Shown here in pieces: positions 26,210 through 35,057 of a stretch of 64,000 nucleotides of DNA. A program made the position numbers and the translations under genes. A model generated the notes under the pieces. That model did no database searches. It saw only the letters and a list, made by a program, of their open reading frames with translations, and was not told where the DNA came from. Source of the stretch: Streptomyces sp. R21 (GTDB taxonomy: Bacteria; Actinomycetota; Actinomycetes; Streptomycetales; Streptomycetaceae); NCBI RefSeq assembly GCF_041051975.1, contig NZ_CP163435.1, positions 2,356,001 through 2,420,000 on the forward strand, written 5' to 3'. Positions within the stretch are counted from its first letter, which is position 1, and every line of letters begins with the position of its first letter.

Positions 26210-27555
26210 CCGCGACCGTCACCGATGACAGCGTTGCCGTCGCCCGCCCCGTCTCCGTCGCGCGCGGCTACCGCTTCGAGCTGGTCAAGCTGGTCTCGCA
26301 GTGGCGCGTACGCCTGTTGGTGCTCGCCTGTTGGATCGCGCCCGCACTGTTCGTCGCCGGGGTGGGCCAGCAGAGCACGCTCCCCTCGGACACGCTCTTC
26401 GGCCGCTGGATGCACGCCACGGGGTGGGCGGGACCGCTGGTGATGCTCGGTTTCGCGGGCACCTGGGCGCTTCCCCTGCTGACCTCGCTGGTCGCCGGTG
26501 ACGTGTTCTCCGCCGAGGACCGGCTCGGCACCTGGCGCCATCTGCTGGTGGCGGTCCGGTCGACCAGGCGGATCTTCGTGGCGAAGTCGCTGGCCGGCCT
26601 CACCGTCATCGTGCTGCTGGTGGCCGGGCTGGCCGTGTCCAGCGCGGTCGGCGGGCTGGTGTCGGTCGGCAACCAGCCGCTGGTCGGTCTCGACGGTCAC
26701 CTGCTGGCGCCTTCCGATGCCGCTGGGAGGGTGCTCCTCGCCTGGGTCTGCGCCCTCGCCCCGACGCTGGCCCTCGCCGCGATCGGGCTCCTCGGTTCGG
26801 TGGCTCTGGGGCGCTCGCCGATGGGGCTGCTGCTGCCGCCGCTCGTCGCGCTCGCGATGCAGGTCGCCCAGATGCTGCCGCTGCCCGTCGCCGTACGACT
26901 CGCCCTGCCCGGTTACGCCTTCATCGCCTGGAACGGCCTGTTCACCAGCCCGGCTCAGCTCGCCCCGCTCCTGATCGGCATCGCGGTCAGCCTGGTGTGG
27001 GCGGTGCTCGCGACCGCGCTGGCATATCTGCTGTTCGTGCGGCGCGACTTCACCAATCCCGCCTACGACGGTTCCGGGCGCCGCGCGTTCACTCTCGGAC
27101 TGCTGCCGCTGGCCGGACTGACCGCCGTCACCGTCGCGGTGGTCGCCGTGGCGACCCCGTCGACGGGCTCCGGAATCGCGCAGGACAAGGTCCAGCGGTC
27201 GGTCGCCACGGCCTTCGCCCACCTCTATCGCCTGCAGACGCGGCAGCTCCACCGCCCCGCCGTCACCGAGGCGCAGCTGCGGGTCGCGGCGGCGTGCACC
27301 AAGAGCGCGGGCCAGGCCGTCCAGGAGGGGGCGGGCAACGACTGGCGTTGCGTCGTGACGTGGCATCTCCCCGGCGTCCCGGTCGCCGGGACGGCCATCT
27401 ATCAGCTCGACATCACCTCGGACGGGCGGTTCGTGGCCGATGGCGACGGTCCGAAGGAAGTCAACGGCTACTTCCTGGTGCGGACTTCGACCGGTGACGC
27501 CCCGAATCCGCTGTGGCAGTTCGACGGCAACGTCGAATTGCTCGACACCCACTGA
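26206..27555 (+). CDS. ABC transporter permease with C-terminal soluble domain
   Basis: A 449-residue membrane partner of the ATPase. After a short cytoplasmic start there are about six hydrophobic segments between residues ~35 and ~285 (for example LLVLACWIAPALFVAGV and FVAKSLAGLTVIVLLVAGLAVSSAVGGLV), and a last one near 300-325 (TLGLLPLAGLTAVTVAVVAVATP). Residues ~325-449 form a soluble, probably external domain with two Cys (AACTKSAGQ and DWRCVVTW) that could form a disulfide. The attached C-terminal domain is not standard for ABC-2 permeases and resembles small extracytoplasmic domains. It may contact the phosphoesterase encoded 12 bases downstream. Confidence 0.85.
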   Translation: MTATVTDDSVAVARPVSVARGYRFELVKLVSQWRVRLLVLACWIAPALFVAGVGQQSTLPSDTLFGRWMHATGWAGPLVMLGFAGTWALPLLTSLVAGDVFSAEDRLGTWRHLLVAVRSTRRIFVAKSLAGLTVIVLLVAGLAVSSAVGGLVSVGNQPLVGLDGHLLAPSDAAGRVLLAWVCALAPTLALAAIGLLGSVALGRSPMGLLLPPLVALAMQVAQMLPLPVAVRLALPGYAFIAWNGLFTSPAQLAPLLIGIAVSLVWAVLATALAYLLFVRRDFTNPAYDGSGRRAFTLGLLPLAGLTAVTVAVVAVATPSTGSGIAQDKVQRSVATAFAHLYRLQTRQLHRPAVTEAQLRVAAACTKSAGQAVQEGAGNDWRCVVTWHLPGVPVAGTAIYQLDITSDGRFVADGDGPKEVNGYFLVRTSTGDAPNPLWQFDGNVELLDTH

Positions 27556-27567
27556 AGGGACAGTTCC

Positions 27568-30324
27568 GTGCAGGTAACGCGCCAGCGTCGGATCAACGAA
27601 AAGAACCAGGTCGACTTCTTCGGCAGACGCGTCGGCCGCCGGGCCCTGCTGGTGACGGCCGGCGTCGCGGTCGCCCTCGGCGTCACGGGCACCGCGGTCG
27701 CCTCGACGTGGCAGTTCGGCAGTCAGCAGGTCGCCCAGGAGACCCCAAACGGCCAGGTCATCTCCAGCGACCAGTACATCAAGCCGTACGGCAGCCGCAC
27801 CGTCATCAACGACGGCAAGATCATGTCATCGACGGTCAGCCCCGACGGCACCCACCTCGCGGCCACGGTCGCCGACGGTGACGCATCGCTGGTGATCATG
27901 GACCTCGCGACCGGTCAGGTGAAGCAGAAGGTCGGCACCAACGCGGCGGACGACCTGCGCATCAAGAGCGGTTCCGTCGGCCAGGAGGGCCCGAGCTACT
28001 CGCCCGACGGTTCGCAGCTGTGGCTGGGCCAGACCGACGGCTACACCAAGTTCACCGTGGGCGCGGACGGCACGCTGTCCAGCCCGGTGACCGTCCCGAT
28101 CCCGGCCGACGGCACCAAGCACGCGCTCGTGGGCGCTGCGGTGTTCTCGGCCGACGGCTCCACCGTGTACTCCGCGGTCAACGGCCAGAACCGGGTGGTC
28201 GCCATCGACACGGCGACCGGAACCATCAAGCAGAGCTGGGCTGTCGGCAACGCCCCGCGCGGCATCGCGATGGTCGGCGACAAGCTGTACGTCAGCAACG
28301 AGGGCGGGCGCCCGGCCAAGGCGGGCGAGAGCACCATCAACTCCTACGGCACCCAGGTGCCGGCCGACCCGGACACCGGCGCCACCACCACCGGCACCGT
28401 CAGCGTCATCGACACGGCGGACCCGTCCGCCGCCGTCGGCAGCATCGACGTAGGACTGCACCCGACCGCGGTGTACGCCAAGAAGGGCGCGGTGTTCGTC
28501 ACCAACACCGCCGACAACAACGTGTCGGTCATCAACACCGCGGGCGACAAGGTCGTACAGACCATCGCCACCCAGCCGTGGCCGGAGGCGAAGGTCGGCT
28601 ACGAGCCCGACGCGGTGACCCTCACCGACGACGGACACCTGCTGGTGACGCTCGGCCGCGCCAACGCCGTCGCCGTCTACCGCTACAAGTCCCCGCAGGA
28701 GCCCGCCAGTTACGTGGGCCTGCTGCCGACCGACTACTTCCCCTCCGAGATCACAGCCGTCGGCAAGAACATCGTCGTCTCAAACACCCGCGGCATCGAC
28801 GCCCGGCGCCCCACCGCCGCCGCCGGCCACGGCACCCACGACACGACGTCGAGCCTGACGCAGTTCACGCTGCCCGACGACAGCGTCATCAGGAAGCAGA
28901 CAGCCAAGGTCTTCCAGCAGAACGGCTGGACCCCCGGCTCGGTCCTGACCTCCAAGGGCAGGAGCAAGGTGCCCCCGCTGCCCGTCCCGGTGCGGCTCGG
29001 CGACCCCTCAACGATCAAGCACGTCTTCCTGCTCGTCAAGGAGAACCGGACCTACGACCAGGTCTTCGGCGATCTGCCCCAGGGCAACGGCGACTCCGCG
29101 CTCACCACGTTCGGCGAGAACGTGACGCCCAACCAGCACGTCCTGGCCGAGCAGTTCGGGCTGTACGACAACTTCTACGACGTCGGCACGAACTCCGCGG
29201 AGGGCCACAACTGGCTGATGCAGTCGGACAACCCGGAGTACACCGAGTCCTCGGCCGGTGAGTACCAGCGCAGCTACGACACCGAGAACGACGCCCTCGG
29301 CCACCAGAAGTCCGGCTTCATCTGGAGCGGTGCGCAGGCGGTCGGCAGGTCGGTCAAGGACTTCGGTGAATTCCAGTCGCTGGAGAGCAAGCCGGCCGGC
29401 GCGAACTGGCAGAACCTGTACTGCGACTCCAAGAACATGGCCGCGACCGGGGCGGGAACCCAGTACCCCATCCAGACCGGCTCGGCGATCCCCTCGCTCA
29501 ACAACGTGTCGGTGCAGGGCTTCCCGATGTTCGACCTCGACGTCCCGGACATCTACAAGTACGAGATCTGGAAGCAGGACTTCGAGAAGAACGGTCCGGC
29601 GAACCTGAACATGTTCTGGTTCTCCAACGACCACACCGGCGGTCCGGCCAACGCCGCCGCCGAGGTCGCGGACAACGACCTCGCGGTCGGCCGCATGGCC
29701 GACAAGATCTCGCACAGCAAGTACTGGAAGGACTCGGCGATCTTCGTCGTCGAGGACGACTCCCAGAACGGCCTCGACCACGTGGACGGCCACCGCGCCC
29801 CGGTCCAGATCATCAGCCCCTGGGCCAAGCACGGCACCGTCGACAGCCACTACTACTCGCAGATCACGATGATGCGGACCATCGAGCAGATCCTCGGGAT
29901 CCACCCGATGAACCAGAAGGACAGCGCGGCCACCCCGATGTACGGCGCGTTCTCCCTGAAGCCGGACAACACCCCGTTCACGGCGGTGCCCAACCGCACC
30001 TCCCTGACCCTCGGCGTGAACCCGCAGCCCTCCTGCGGCTCGGACACCCCGGCCGCCCAGAACGCCGACGCGGCGCCCGCGCCCACCTCCGCCGCGATCC
30101 CGGAGGCCAAACAGCAGCTCGCGGCCCAGTGGCGGACCTGGGCCTCCCACCAGCGGCTGACCGGCCCGCACGCCGTACCCGACTACGCCAACGCCGAGCA
30201 GATGAACCGCTACACCTGGTACCAGACCCACAACTGGACCAAGCCGTACCCCGGCGACAAGAAGGTCTACACGCCGAACGACGTACCCGGCGCCTACCTC
30301 CCCTCGCCGGAGTCCGACGGCTGA
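27568..30324 (+). CDS. Membrane-anchored YncE-like propeller/phosphoesterase
   Basis: A 918-residue protein. A hydrophobic segment at ~29-47 anchors or exports it. Residues ~60-430 form a YncE/YVTN-type beta-propeller (repeated ...VIDTADPSAAVGSIDVGLHPTAVYAKKGAVFVTNTADNNVSVINTAG...). Residues ~480-820 match the phosphoesterase family of phospholipase C/acid phosphatase type: KHVFLLVKENRTYDQVFGDLP at the metal site, GHNWLMQSDNPEY, and VVEDDSQNGLDHVDGHRAP. The start is GTG with GAAGGGA upstream. It follows the ABC permease by 12 bases. The substrate is unknown; lipid or phosphate-ester hydrolysis outside the cell is the family expectation. Confidence 0.88.
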   Translation: MQVTRQRRINEKNQVDFFGRRVGRRALLVTAGVAVALGVTGTAVASTWQFGSQQVAQETPNGQVISSDQYIKPYGSRTVINDGKIMSSTVSPDGTHLAATVADGDASLVIMDLATGQVKQKVGTNAADDLRIKSGSVGQEGPSYSPDGSQLWLGQTDGYTKFTVGADGTLSSPVTVPIPADGTKHALVGAAVFSADGSTVYSAVNGQNRVVAIDTATGTIKQSWAVGNAPRGIAMVGDKLYVSNEGGRPAKAGESTINSYGTQVPADPDTGATTTGTVSVIDTADPSAAVGSIDVGLHPTAVYAKKGAVFVTNTADNNVSVINTAGDKVVQTIATQPWPEAKVGYEPDAVTLTDDGHLLVTLGRANAVAVYRYKSPQEPASYVGLLPTDYFPSEITAVGKNIVVSNTRGIDARRPTAAAGHGTHDTTSSLTQFTLPDDSVIRKQTAKVFQQNGWTPGSVLTSKGRSKVPPLPVPVRLGDPSTIKHVFLLVKENRTYDQVFGDLPQGNGDSALTTFGENVTPNQHVLAEQFGLYDNFYDVGTNSAEGHNWLMQSDNPEYTESSAGEYQRSYDTENDALGHQKSGFIWSGAQAVGRSVKDFGEFQSLESKPAGANWQNLYCDSKNMAATGAGTQYPIQTGSAIPSLNNVSVQGFPMFDLDVPDIYKYEIWKQDFEKNGPANLNMFWFSNDHTGGPANAAAEVADNDLAVGRMADKISHSKYWKDSAIFVVEDDSQNGLDHVDGHRAPVQIISPWAKHGTVDSHYYSQITMMRTIEQILGIHPMNQKDSAATPMYGAFSLKPDNTPFTAVPNRTSLTLGVNPQPSCGSDTPAAQNADAAPAPTSAAIPEAKQQLAAQWRTWASHQRLTGPHAVPDYANAEQMNRYTWYQTHNWTKPYPGDKKVYTPNDVPGAYLPSPESDG

Positions 30325-30340
30325 CGCGGGCCGACCCCAT

Positions 30341-30382
30341 CGTGGGCGCCCGGCCGGAATCACCGCCGGCCGGGCGCCCACG
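30341..30382. terminator. Strong bidirectional terminator
   Basis: A perfect 17-bp stem, CGTGGGCGCCCGGCCGG, with its complement at 30366-30382 across an 8-base loop. It separates the convergent phosphoesterase and PP2C-phosphatase genes and can stop transcription from both sides. Confidence 0.9.
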
Positions 30383-30387
30383 CCTGT

Positions 30388-32850
30388 TCACGGAAGCTCC
30401 TGCTCGGCCCAGATGATCTTTCCGTGCGACGTGTACCGGGCACCCCAGCGATGGGTGAGCTGGGCCACCAGGAAGAGGCCGCGGCCACCTTCGTCCATGC
30501 TGCGGGCGTGCCTCAGGCGCGGGGCCGTACTGCTGGCGTCGGAGACCTCGCAGGTCAGGCGGGAGTCGCGCAGGAGTCGTAGGCGAATGGGCGGGGTGGC
30601 GTGGCGAATCGCGTTGGTGACCAGTTCGCTCACGACGAGTTCCGTCGTCATGGACAGTGCCTCCAGGCCCCACGCTTCCACCTGGCGGGTCGCCCGGGCA
30701 CGGACATCGGCGACGGCTGCGGGGTCCGCGGGCACGTCCCACGAGACGACGTGGTCGGCGCCCAGGGCGTGGGTGCGCGTCAACAGCAGGGCGATGTCGT
30801 CGGGTTGAGGCACGGGCACGAGCTGCTGCACCGCCGACGTGCACAGCGCTTCGAGGCTGGAGTCGGACCGGGACAGCACCTCGCCGAGTCGGGACATGCC
30901 CAGCTCCATGTCGCCCTCGGCCCCTTCGATGAGGCCGTCGGTGTAGAGCCCGAAGAGGCTGTTCTCGGCGAGCTCGATCTCGGCGGCCTCGAACGCCATC
31001 CCGCCCAGGCCGAGCGGAGGCCCGGCCGGGGGCTCCGGGAAGGAGACGTGTCCGTCCGGGGCGACGACGACAGGGGGCGGATGCCCAGCGCGGGCCATCG
31101 TGCAGCGCCTGGTGACCGGATCGTAGACGGCGTACAGGCAGGTTGCCCCGAGGAAGGCGGTCCTGCACTCGTCGGCGCCCTCGTCCTCGGGCACCTCCTC
31201 GCTCAACCGGAGCACGAGGTCGTCGAGGTGGGCCAGAAGTTCGTCGGGGGGCATCTCCATGTCGGCGAGGGTCTGCACCGCGGTGCGCAGGCGGCCCATG
31301 GTCGCCGCCGCGCCGATGCCGTGGCCGACCACGTCGCCGACGACGAGGCCCACCCGGGCGCCGGACAGCGGGATCACGTCGAACCAGTCACCGCCGACTC
31401 CGCCCGTCGCGTCAGCCGGCAGGTAGGAGGAGGCGACGTCCAGCGCGGTTCCGCCGGTCAGCGCGTGGGGCAGCAGGCTGTGCTGAAGGGTGACCGCTGC
31501 CGTGTGTTCGCGGGTGTAGCGGCGGGCGTTGTCGACGCACAGCGCGGCGCGCGCCACCAGTTCCCGGGCCAGCAGGACGTCGTCGGGCTGGAACGAGGCG
31601 GTGTTGAGCGAGCGCATGAACGTGGTGAGGCCCAGGGCGGTGTTCCGCGCCCGCATCGGCACGGAGATGAGGGAGTGCAGTCCGAACTCGCGGATGCGTT
31701 CCGTTCGCGCGGGCTGATCAGTGACCCACACGTCGTCGGTCGGGTCGAGGACCGGGATGAGGATCGGTTCGCCCTTGACGAGCTGGTCCAGCCCGTGCGG
31801 CGGGGGAAGGAAGTCCACCCGTTCGCCGATCCGCGCAACAGCCTCCGGGCAGCCCTCGCGCACCGAGCTCATTCCGGCGCGGCGCATCACCGGCCTGGCG
31901 GGCGCCGGTCCCGCGTCGGTCAGCCACGTGCCGTGCCCCTCGGCGCTGAGGACGGGCTCCAGGAGGTCGACGAGGACGAAGTCGGCGAAGCGGGGAACCG
32001 CGAAGTCGGCCAGCTCCTGGGCCGTCCGGAGCACGTCGAGCGTACTGCCGATGCCGGCCCCGGCTTCGTTGACCAGGGACAGCAGCCGGCGGGCGTTCCA
32101 CCGCTCGGTGACGTCCTGGACCATGTAGCAGACACCGGTGACGGAGTTGTCGGCGTCCACCAGGGGGAAGAAGGAGGTGGAGTAGGCGCGTTGGCGGTGC
32201 GGGTCGGCCCAACTCCATCCCGTGTACTCGTAGTCGGTCACCGGCGTCCCGGTCGCCAGCACCTTGCGCATCAGTCCCTCGATGGTCTCCGCCTGCAGCC
32301 CGGGCAGCAGATCGCTCAGCCGACGGCCCAGCCGCTGCTCACGGGGCACACCGCCGAAGCGTTCCAGGGTGTCGTTCAGCCACACGTAGCGCAGTTGCAG
32401 ATCCATGACCGCCATGCCGACCGGCGAGCGGGTCAGGAAGCCGTCGAGGACGGACTGTCCCACCGTCCACTGCTGCCGCTGCTCCCGTCCCGAGATCAGA
32501 AAACACTCGTCCTCGCCGATCCGGAAGGACGCGGAGACGCGCAGCTCGACCTCGATGCTGCGGCCGTCGCGGTGCCGTACGGGAATGAGACCGCTCCACC
32601 CCATTCCGGCGCGGCACCGCTCCGCGATGCCCGCCACCCGTGCGGGATCCCCGGACATCGCCAGCAGCGGAGCGGCGGAGCGGCGGACGACCTCCGCCGC
32701 GCGGTGGCCGAGAAGCGCTTCGGCGGCCCGGGTCCAGCCGATCACGACGCCGTGCGCGGACACCACGGCTGCCGCGTCGCTCGACGCGTCGAAGAGATCG
32801 CGCGGTCCGACAGGCGGGGGCGCATCGGAACCGTTATGTACAGAATCCAT
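30388..32850 (-). CDS. PAS-PAS-GAF-PP2C (SpoIIE-type) phosphatase with RsbW-like kinase domain
   Basis: An ~820-residue soluble signalling protein. Order: PAS ~20-120, PAS ~130-245, GAF ~260-435, PP2C/SpoIIE ~460-680 (GGVGGDWFDVIPLSGARVGLVVGDVVGHG, RAGHPPPVVV, LYTDGLIEG), and a HATPase of the anti-sigma kinase type ~695-815 (MTTELVVSELVTNAIRHA, DEGGRGLFLVAQLTHRWG). Such proteins sense small ligands or light/redox and adjust anti-sigma/anti-anti-sigma partners. Two ATGs lie at 32859 and 32850; AGAGGA fits the latter better. It is divergent from a second PP2C protein at 32990 with nearly the same front architecture. Target unknown. Confidence 0.9.
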   Translation of the reverse strand: MDSVHNGSDAPPPVGPRDLFDASSDAAAVVSAHGVVIGWTRAAEALLGHRAAEVVRRSAAPLLAMSGDPARVAGIAERCRAGMGWSGLIPVRHRDGRSIEVELRVSASFRIGEDECFLISGREQRQQWTVGQSVLDGFLTRSPVGMAVMDLQLRYVWLNDTLERFGGVPREQRLGRRLSDLLPGLQAETIEGLMRKVLATGTPVTDYEYTGWSWADPHRQRAYSTSFFPLVDADNSVTGVCYMVQDVTERWNARRLLSLVNEAGAGIGSTLDVLRTAQELADFAVPRFADFVLVDLLEPVLSAEGHGTWLTDAGPAPARPVMRRAGMSSVREGCPEAVARIGERVDFLPPPHGLDQLVKGEPILIPVLDPTDDVWVTDQPARTERIREFGLHSLISVPMRARNTALGLTTFMRSLNTASFQPDDVLLARELVARAALCVDNARRYTREHTAAVTLQHSLLPHALTGGTALDVASSYLPADATGGVGGDWFDVIPLSGARVGLVVGDVVGHGIGAAATMGRLRTAVQTLADMEMPPDELLAHLDDLVLRLSEEVPEDEGADECRTAFLGATCLYAVYDPVTRRCTMARAGHPPPVVVAPDGHVSFPEPPAGPPLGLGGMAFEAAEIELAENSLFGLYTDGLIEGAEGDMELGMSRLGEVLSRSDSSLEALCTSAVQQLVPVPQPDDIALLLTRTHALGADHVVSWDVPADPAAVADVRARATRQVEAWGLEALSMTTELVVSELVTNAIRHATPPIRLRLLRDSRLTCEVSDASSTAPRLRHARSMDEGGRGLFLVAQLTHRWGARYTSHGKIIWAEQELP

Positions 32851-32989
32851 TGGTCCCATCCTCTACACGAACCATGGTGCTGCTTGTCCGCCCGATGTGC
32901 ACGGTCCCGGCCCGAGGGCCGCCGGGGGACCGCCCGGCTGGGCAAGGCGGGGAGCCGGGGGCAGCATGGATGAGTGAGGAGGATGTGGG

Positions 32990-35056
32990 ATGACGCCCGA
33001 TTCCTTGCACGCCGACGGTGACGAGTACGGCGCCGGGCCGCCCCGGCCGACCGGCCTGCTCGATGTGCTGAGCGTGGCCGCGGTGGTCCTGGACGCCGGC
33101 GGACGCATCGTGTTCTGGACCCCGCAGGCCGAGGAACTCTTCGGCTACTCCGCGCAGGAGGCCCTCGGCGAATACGCGGCGCGACTGTTCGTCCACCCAG
33201 AGCAGCTGCAATCCGTGGTGAGCCTGTTCGCGGAGGTACTGACGACCGGCCGGAGCTGGGCCGGCGCCTTCCCCATCCTGCACAAGGACGGCAGCAGCCG
33301 CCTGATGGAGTTCCGCAACATGCGGCTGACGGACGACCTGGGGGACGTCTATGCCTTGGGTATCGCGGCCGACCACGCCCTGCTCCAGCGCGTCGAGACC
33401 GATCTGGCCCTGTGCGAGCGGCTGATCAACCAGTCCCCGATCGGTCTGGCCCTGCTCGACCCCGAACTGCGGTATCTCCTGGTCAACCCGGCACTGGAGC
33501 GTATCGACGGCATCCCCGCCGAGGACCACATCGGCCGGCATCTGCGGGAGACCCTGCCCTTCCCCGACGTCGACACCGTCGAGTCCGCGCTGCATCAGGT
33601 GCTCACCACCGGCACGCCGCTGCTCGACCAGTACCACGTAGGCCGTCCCCCGGCCGACCCCGAACACGAGCACGCCTGGTCCCTGTCCTTCTACCGGCTC
33701 GAGGACCCCGGAGGGCGGATCCTGGGCGCGGCCACCTCGGTCGTCGACGTCACCGAACGGCACCGTGCGGCGAGCGAGGCCGACCGGGCCCGAAGGCGCC
33801 TGGCCCTCATCGCGGACGCCTCCACCCGCGTCGGCACCACGCTGGAGGTGGAGCAGACCGCCCACGAACTGGCCGACATCGCCACTCCCGAGCTCGCCGA
33901 CGTGGTCGCGGTGGACCTCCTCGACTCCGCCCTGGCCTGCCGCCGTACCCGCAGGCCGGACAACGGGCCGGAGCTGTTTCGCGCCCTCGCGCTCAAAGCG
34001 GCGCACCCCACTCCGGCCCTGCGCGCCGCCGACCCTCCCGGTGACCTCGCCGCGTACGACGGCGACCGCCTTGTCACGCTGTGCGTCCACACCGGCCGGC
34101 CGGTCCTGGTCCGTCATGTCGGCGAGCACGATCTGCGACGCATCGCCCGTGACGCCGACGCCGGCGCGCTGCTGGCCCAGGCCGGCGTGCACTCGTATCT
34201 GGCCGTGCCGTTGATCGCCCACGGCGAGGTGCTCGGCGCCCTCGACCTCAAGCGCACCCGCAACCCGCTCCCGTTCGACGAGGACGACGTCGTCCTGGCC
34301 AGTGAGCTGGCCAGCCGCGCCGCCGTGGCCATCGACAACGCCCGCTGGTTCCAGAGCGTGCGCAACACCGCCCTCACTCTCCAGCGCAGCCTGCTGCCCG
34401 ACCACCCGGTGCACCAGACCGGCCTGGAGCTCGCCTCCCGCTATCAGCCCGCCCAGGCCACCAGCGAGGTCGGCGGCGACTGGTACGACGTCATCCCCCT
34501 GACCGACGACAAGACCGCCCTGGTCGTCGGCGACGTCATGGGCAACGGCATCGACGCCGCCGCCACCATGGGCAGGCTGCGCACCGCCACCTGCGCCTAC
34601 GCGGACCTCGACCTGGTGCCCGAAGCCGTGCTCCAGCACCTGGACAAGATCACCTGCGATCTGGAGCACTACATCGTGACCTGCCTCTACGCCGTCTACG
34701 ACCCGCACACGAGGCAGTGCCGCATCGCCAACGCGGGACACATGCCGCCCGCGCTGGCCCGCCCCGGCCAGGCACCCGTCCTGCTCGACCTGCCCACCGG
34801 AGCCCCGCTCGGCGTCGGCGGCGTCGTCTTCGAGACCAGCACGGTCGAACTCGGCCCCGGCGACCTGCTGGTCCTGTACACGGACGGCCTGGTCGAGACG
34901 CGGCACCATCCCATCGACGACCGCCTGAACGTCCTCCTCAGCTTCCTCGACGAACCCCACCGGCCCCTCGAGGAAACCTGCGACCTCCTGCTGTACGGCC
35001 TGCGCCACCCCGAGGACCACGACGACGTGGCCCTCCTGATCGCCCGGACGCTGTAG
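32990..35056 (+). CDS. PAS-PAS-GAF-PP2C (SpoIIE-type) phosphatase
   Basis: A 688-residue phosphatase: PAS ~18-125 (VLDAGGRIVFWTPQAEELFGYSAQEALGE), PAS ~138-258, GAF ~275-440 (SYLAVPLIAHGEVLGALDLKR), and PP2C/SpoIIE ~470-688 (EVGGDWYDVIPLTDDKTALVVGDVMGNGIDAA, NAGHMPPALA, LVLYTDGLVETR). It lacks the C-terminal kinase domain of its divergent neighbour. GAGGAGG lies before the ATG. The gene is convergent with the ternary/ubiquitin-like operon and its stop is one base from that operon's last stop. The pair probably arose by duplication and divergence and may act on shared partner-switching proteins. Confidence 0.9.
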   Translation: MTPDSLHADGDEYGAGPPRPTGLLDVLSVAAVVLDAGGRIVFWTPQAEELFGYSAQEALGEYAARLFVHPEQLQSVVSLFAEVLTTGRSWAGAFPILHKDGSSRLMEFRNMRLTDDLGDVYALGIAADHALLQRVETDLALCERLINQSPIGLALLDPELRYLLVNPALERIDGIPAEDHIGRHLRETLPFPDVDTVESALHQVLTTGTPLLDQYHVGRPPADPEHEHAWSLSFYRLEDPGGRILGAATSVVDVTERHRAASEADRARRRLALIADASTRVGTTLEVEQTAHELADIATPELADVVAVDLLDSALACRRTRRPDNGPELFRALALKAAHPTPALRAADPPGDLAAYDGDRLVTLCVHTGRPVLVRHVGEHDLRRIARDADAGALLAQAGVHSYLAVPLIAHGEVLGALDLKRTRNPLPFDEDDVVLASELASRAAVAIDNARWFQSVRNTALTLQRSLLPDHPVHQTGLELASRYQPAQATSEVGGDWYDVIPLTDDKTALVVGDVMGNGIDAAATMGRLRTATCAYADLDLVPEAVLQHLDKITCDLEHYIVTCLYAVYDPHTRQCRIANAGHMPPALARPGQAPVLLDLPTGAPLGVGGVVFETSTVELGPGDLLVLYTDGLVETRHHPIDDRLNVLLSFLDEPHRPLEETCDLLLYGLRHPEDHDDVALLIARTL

Positions 35057-35057
35057 G

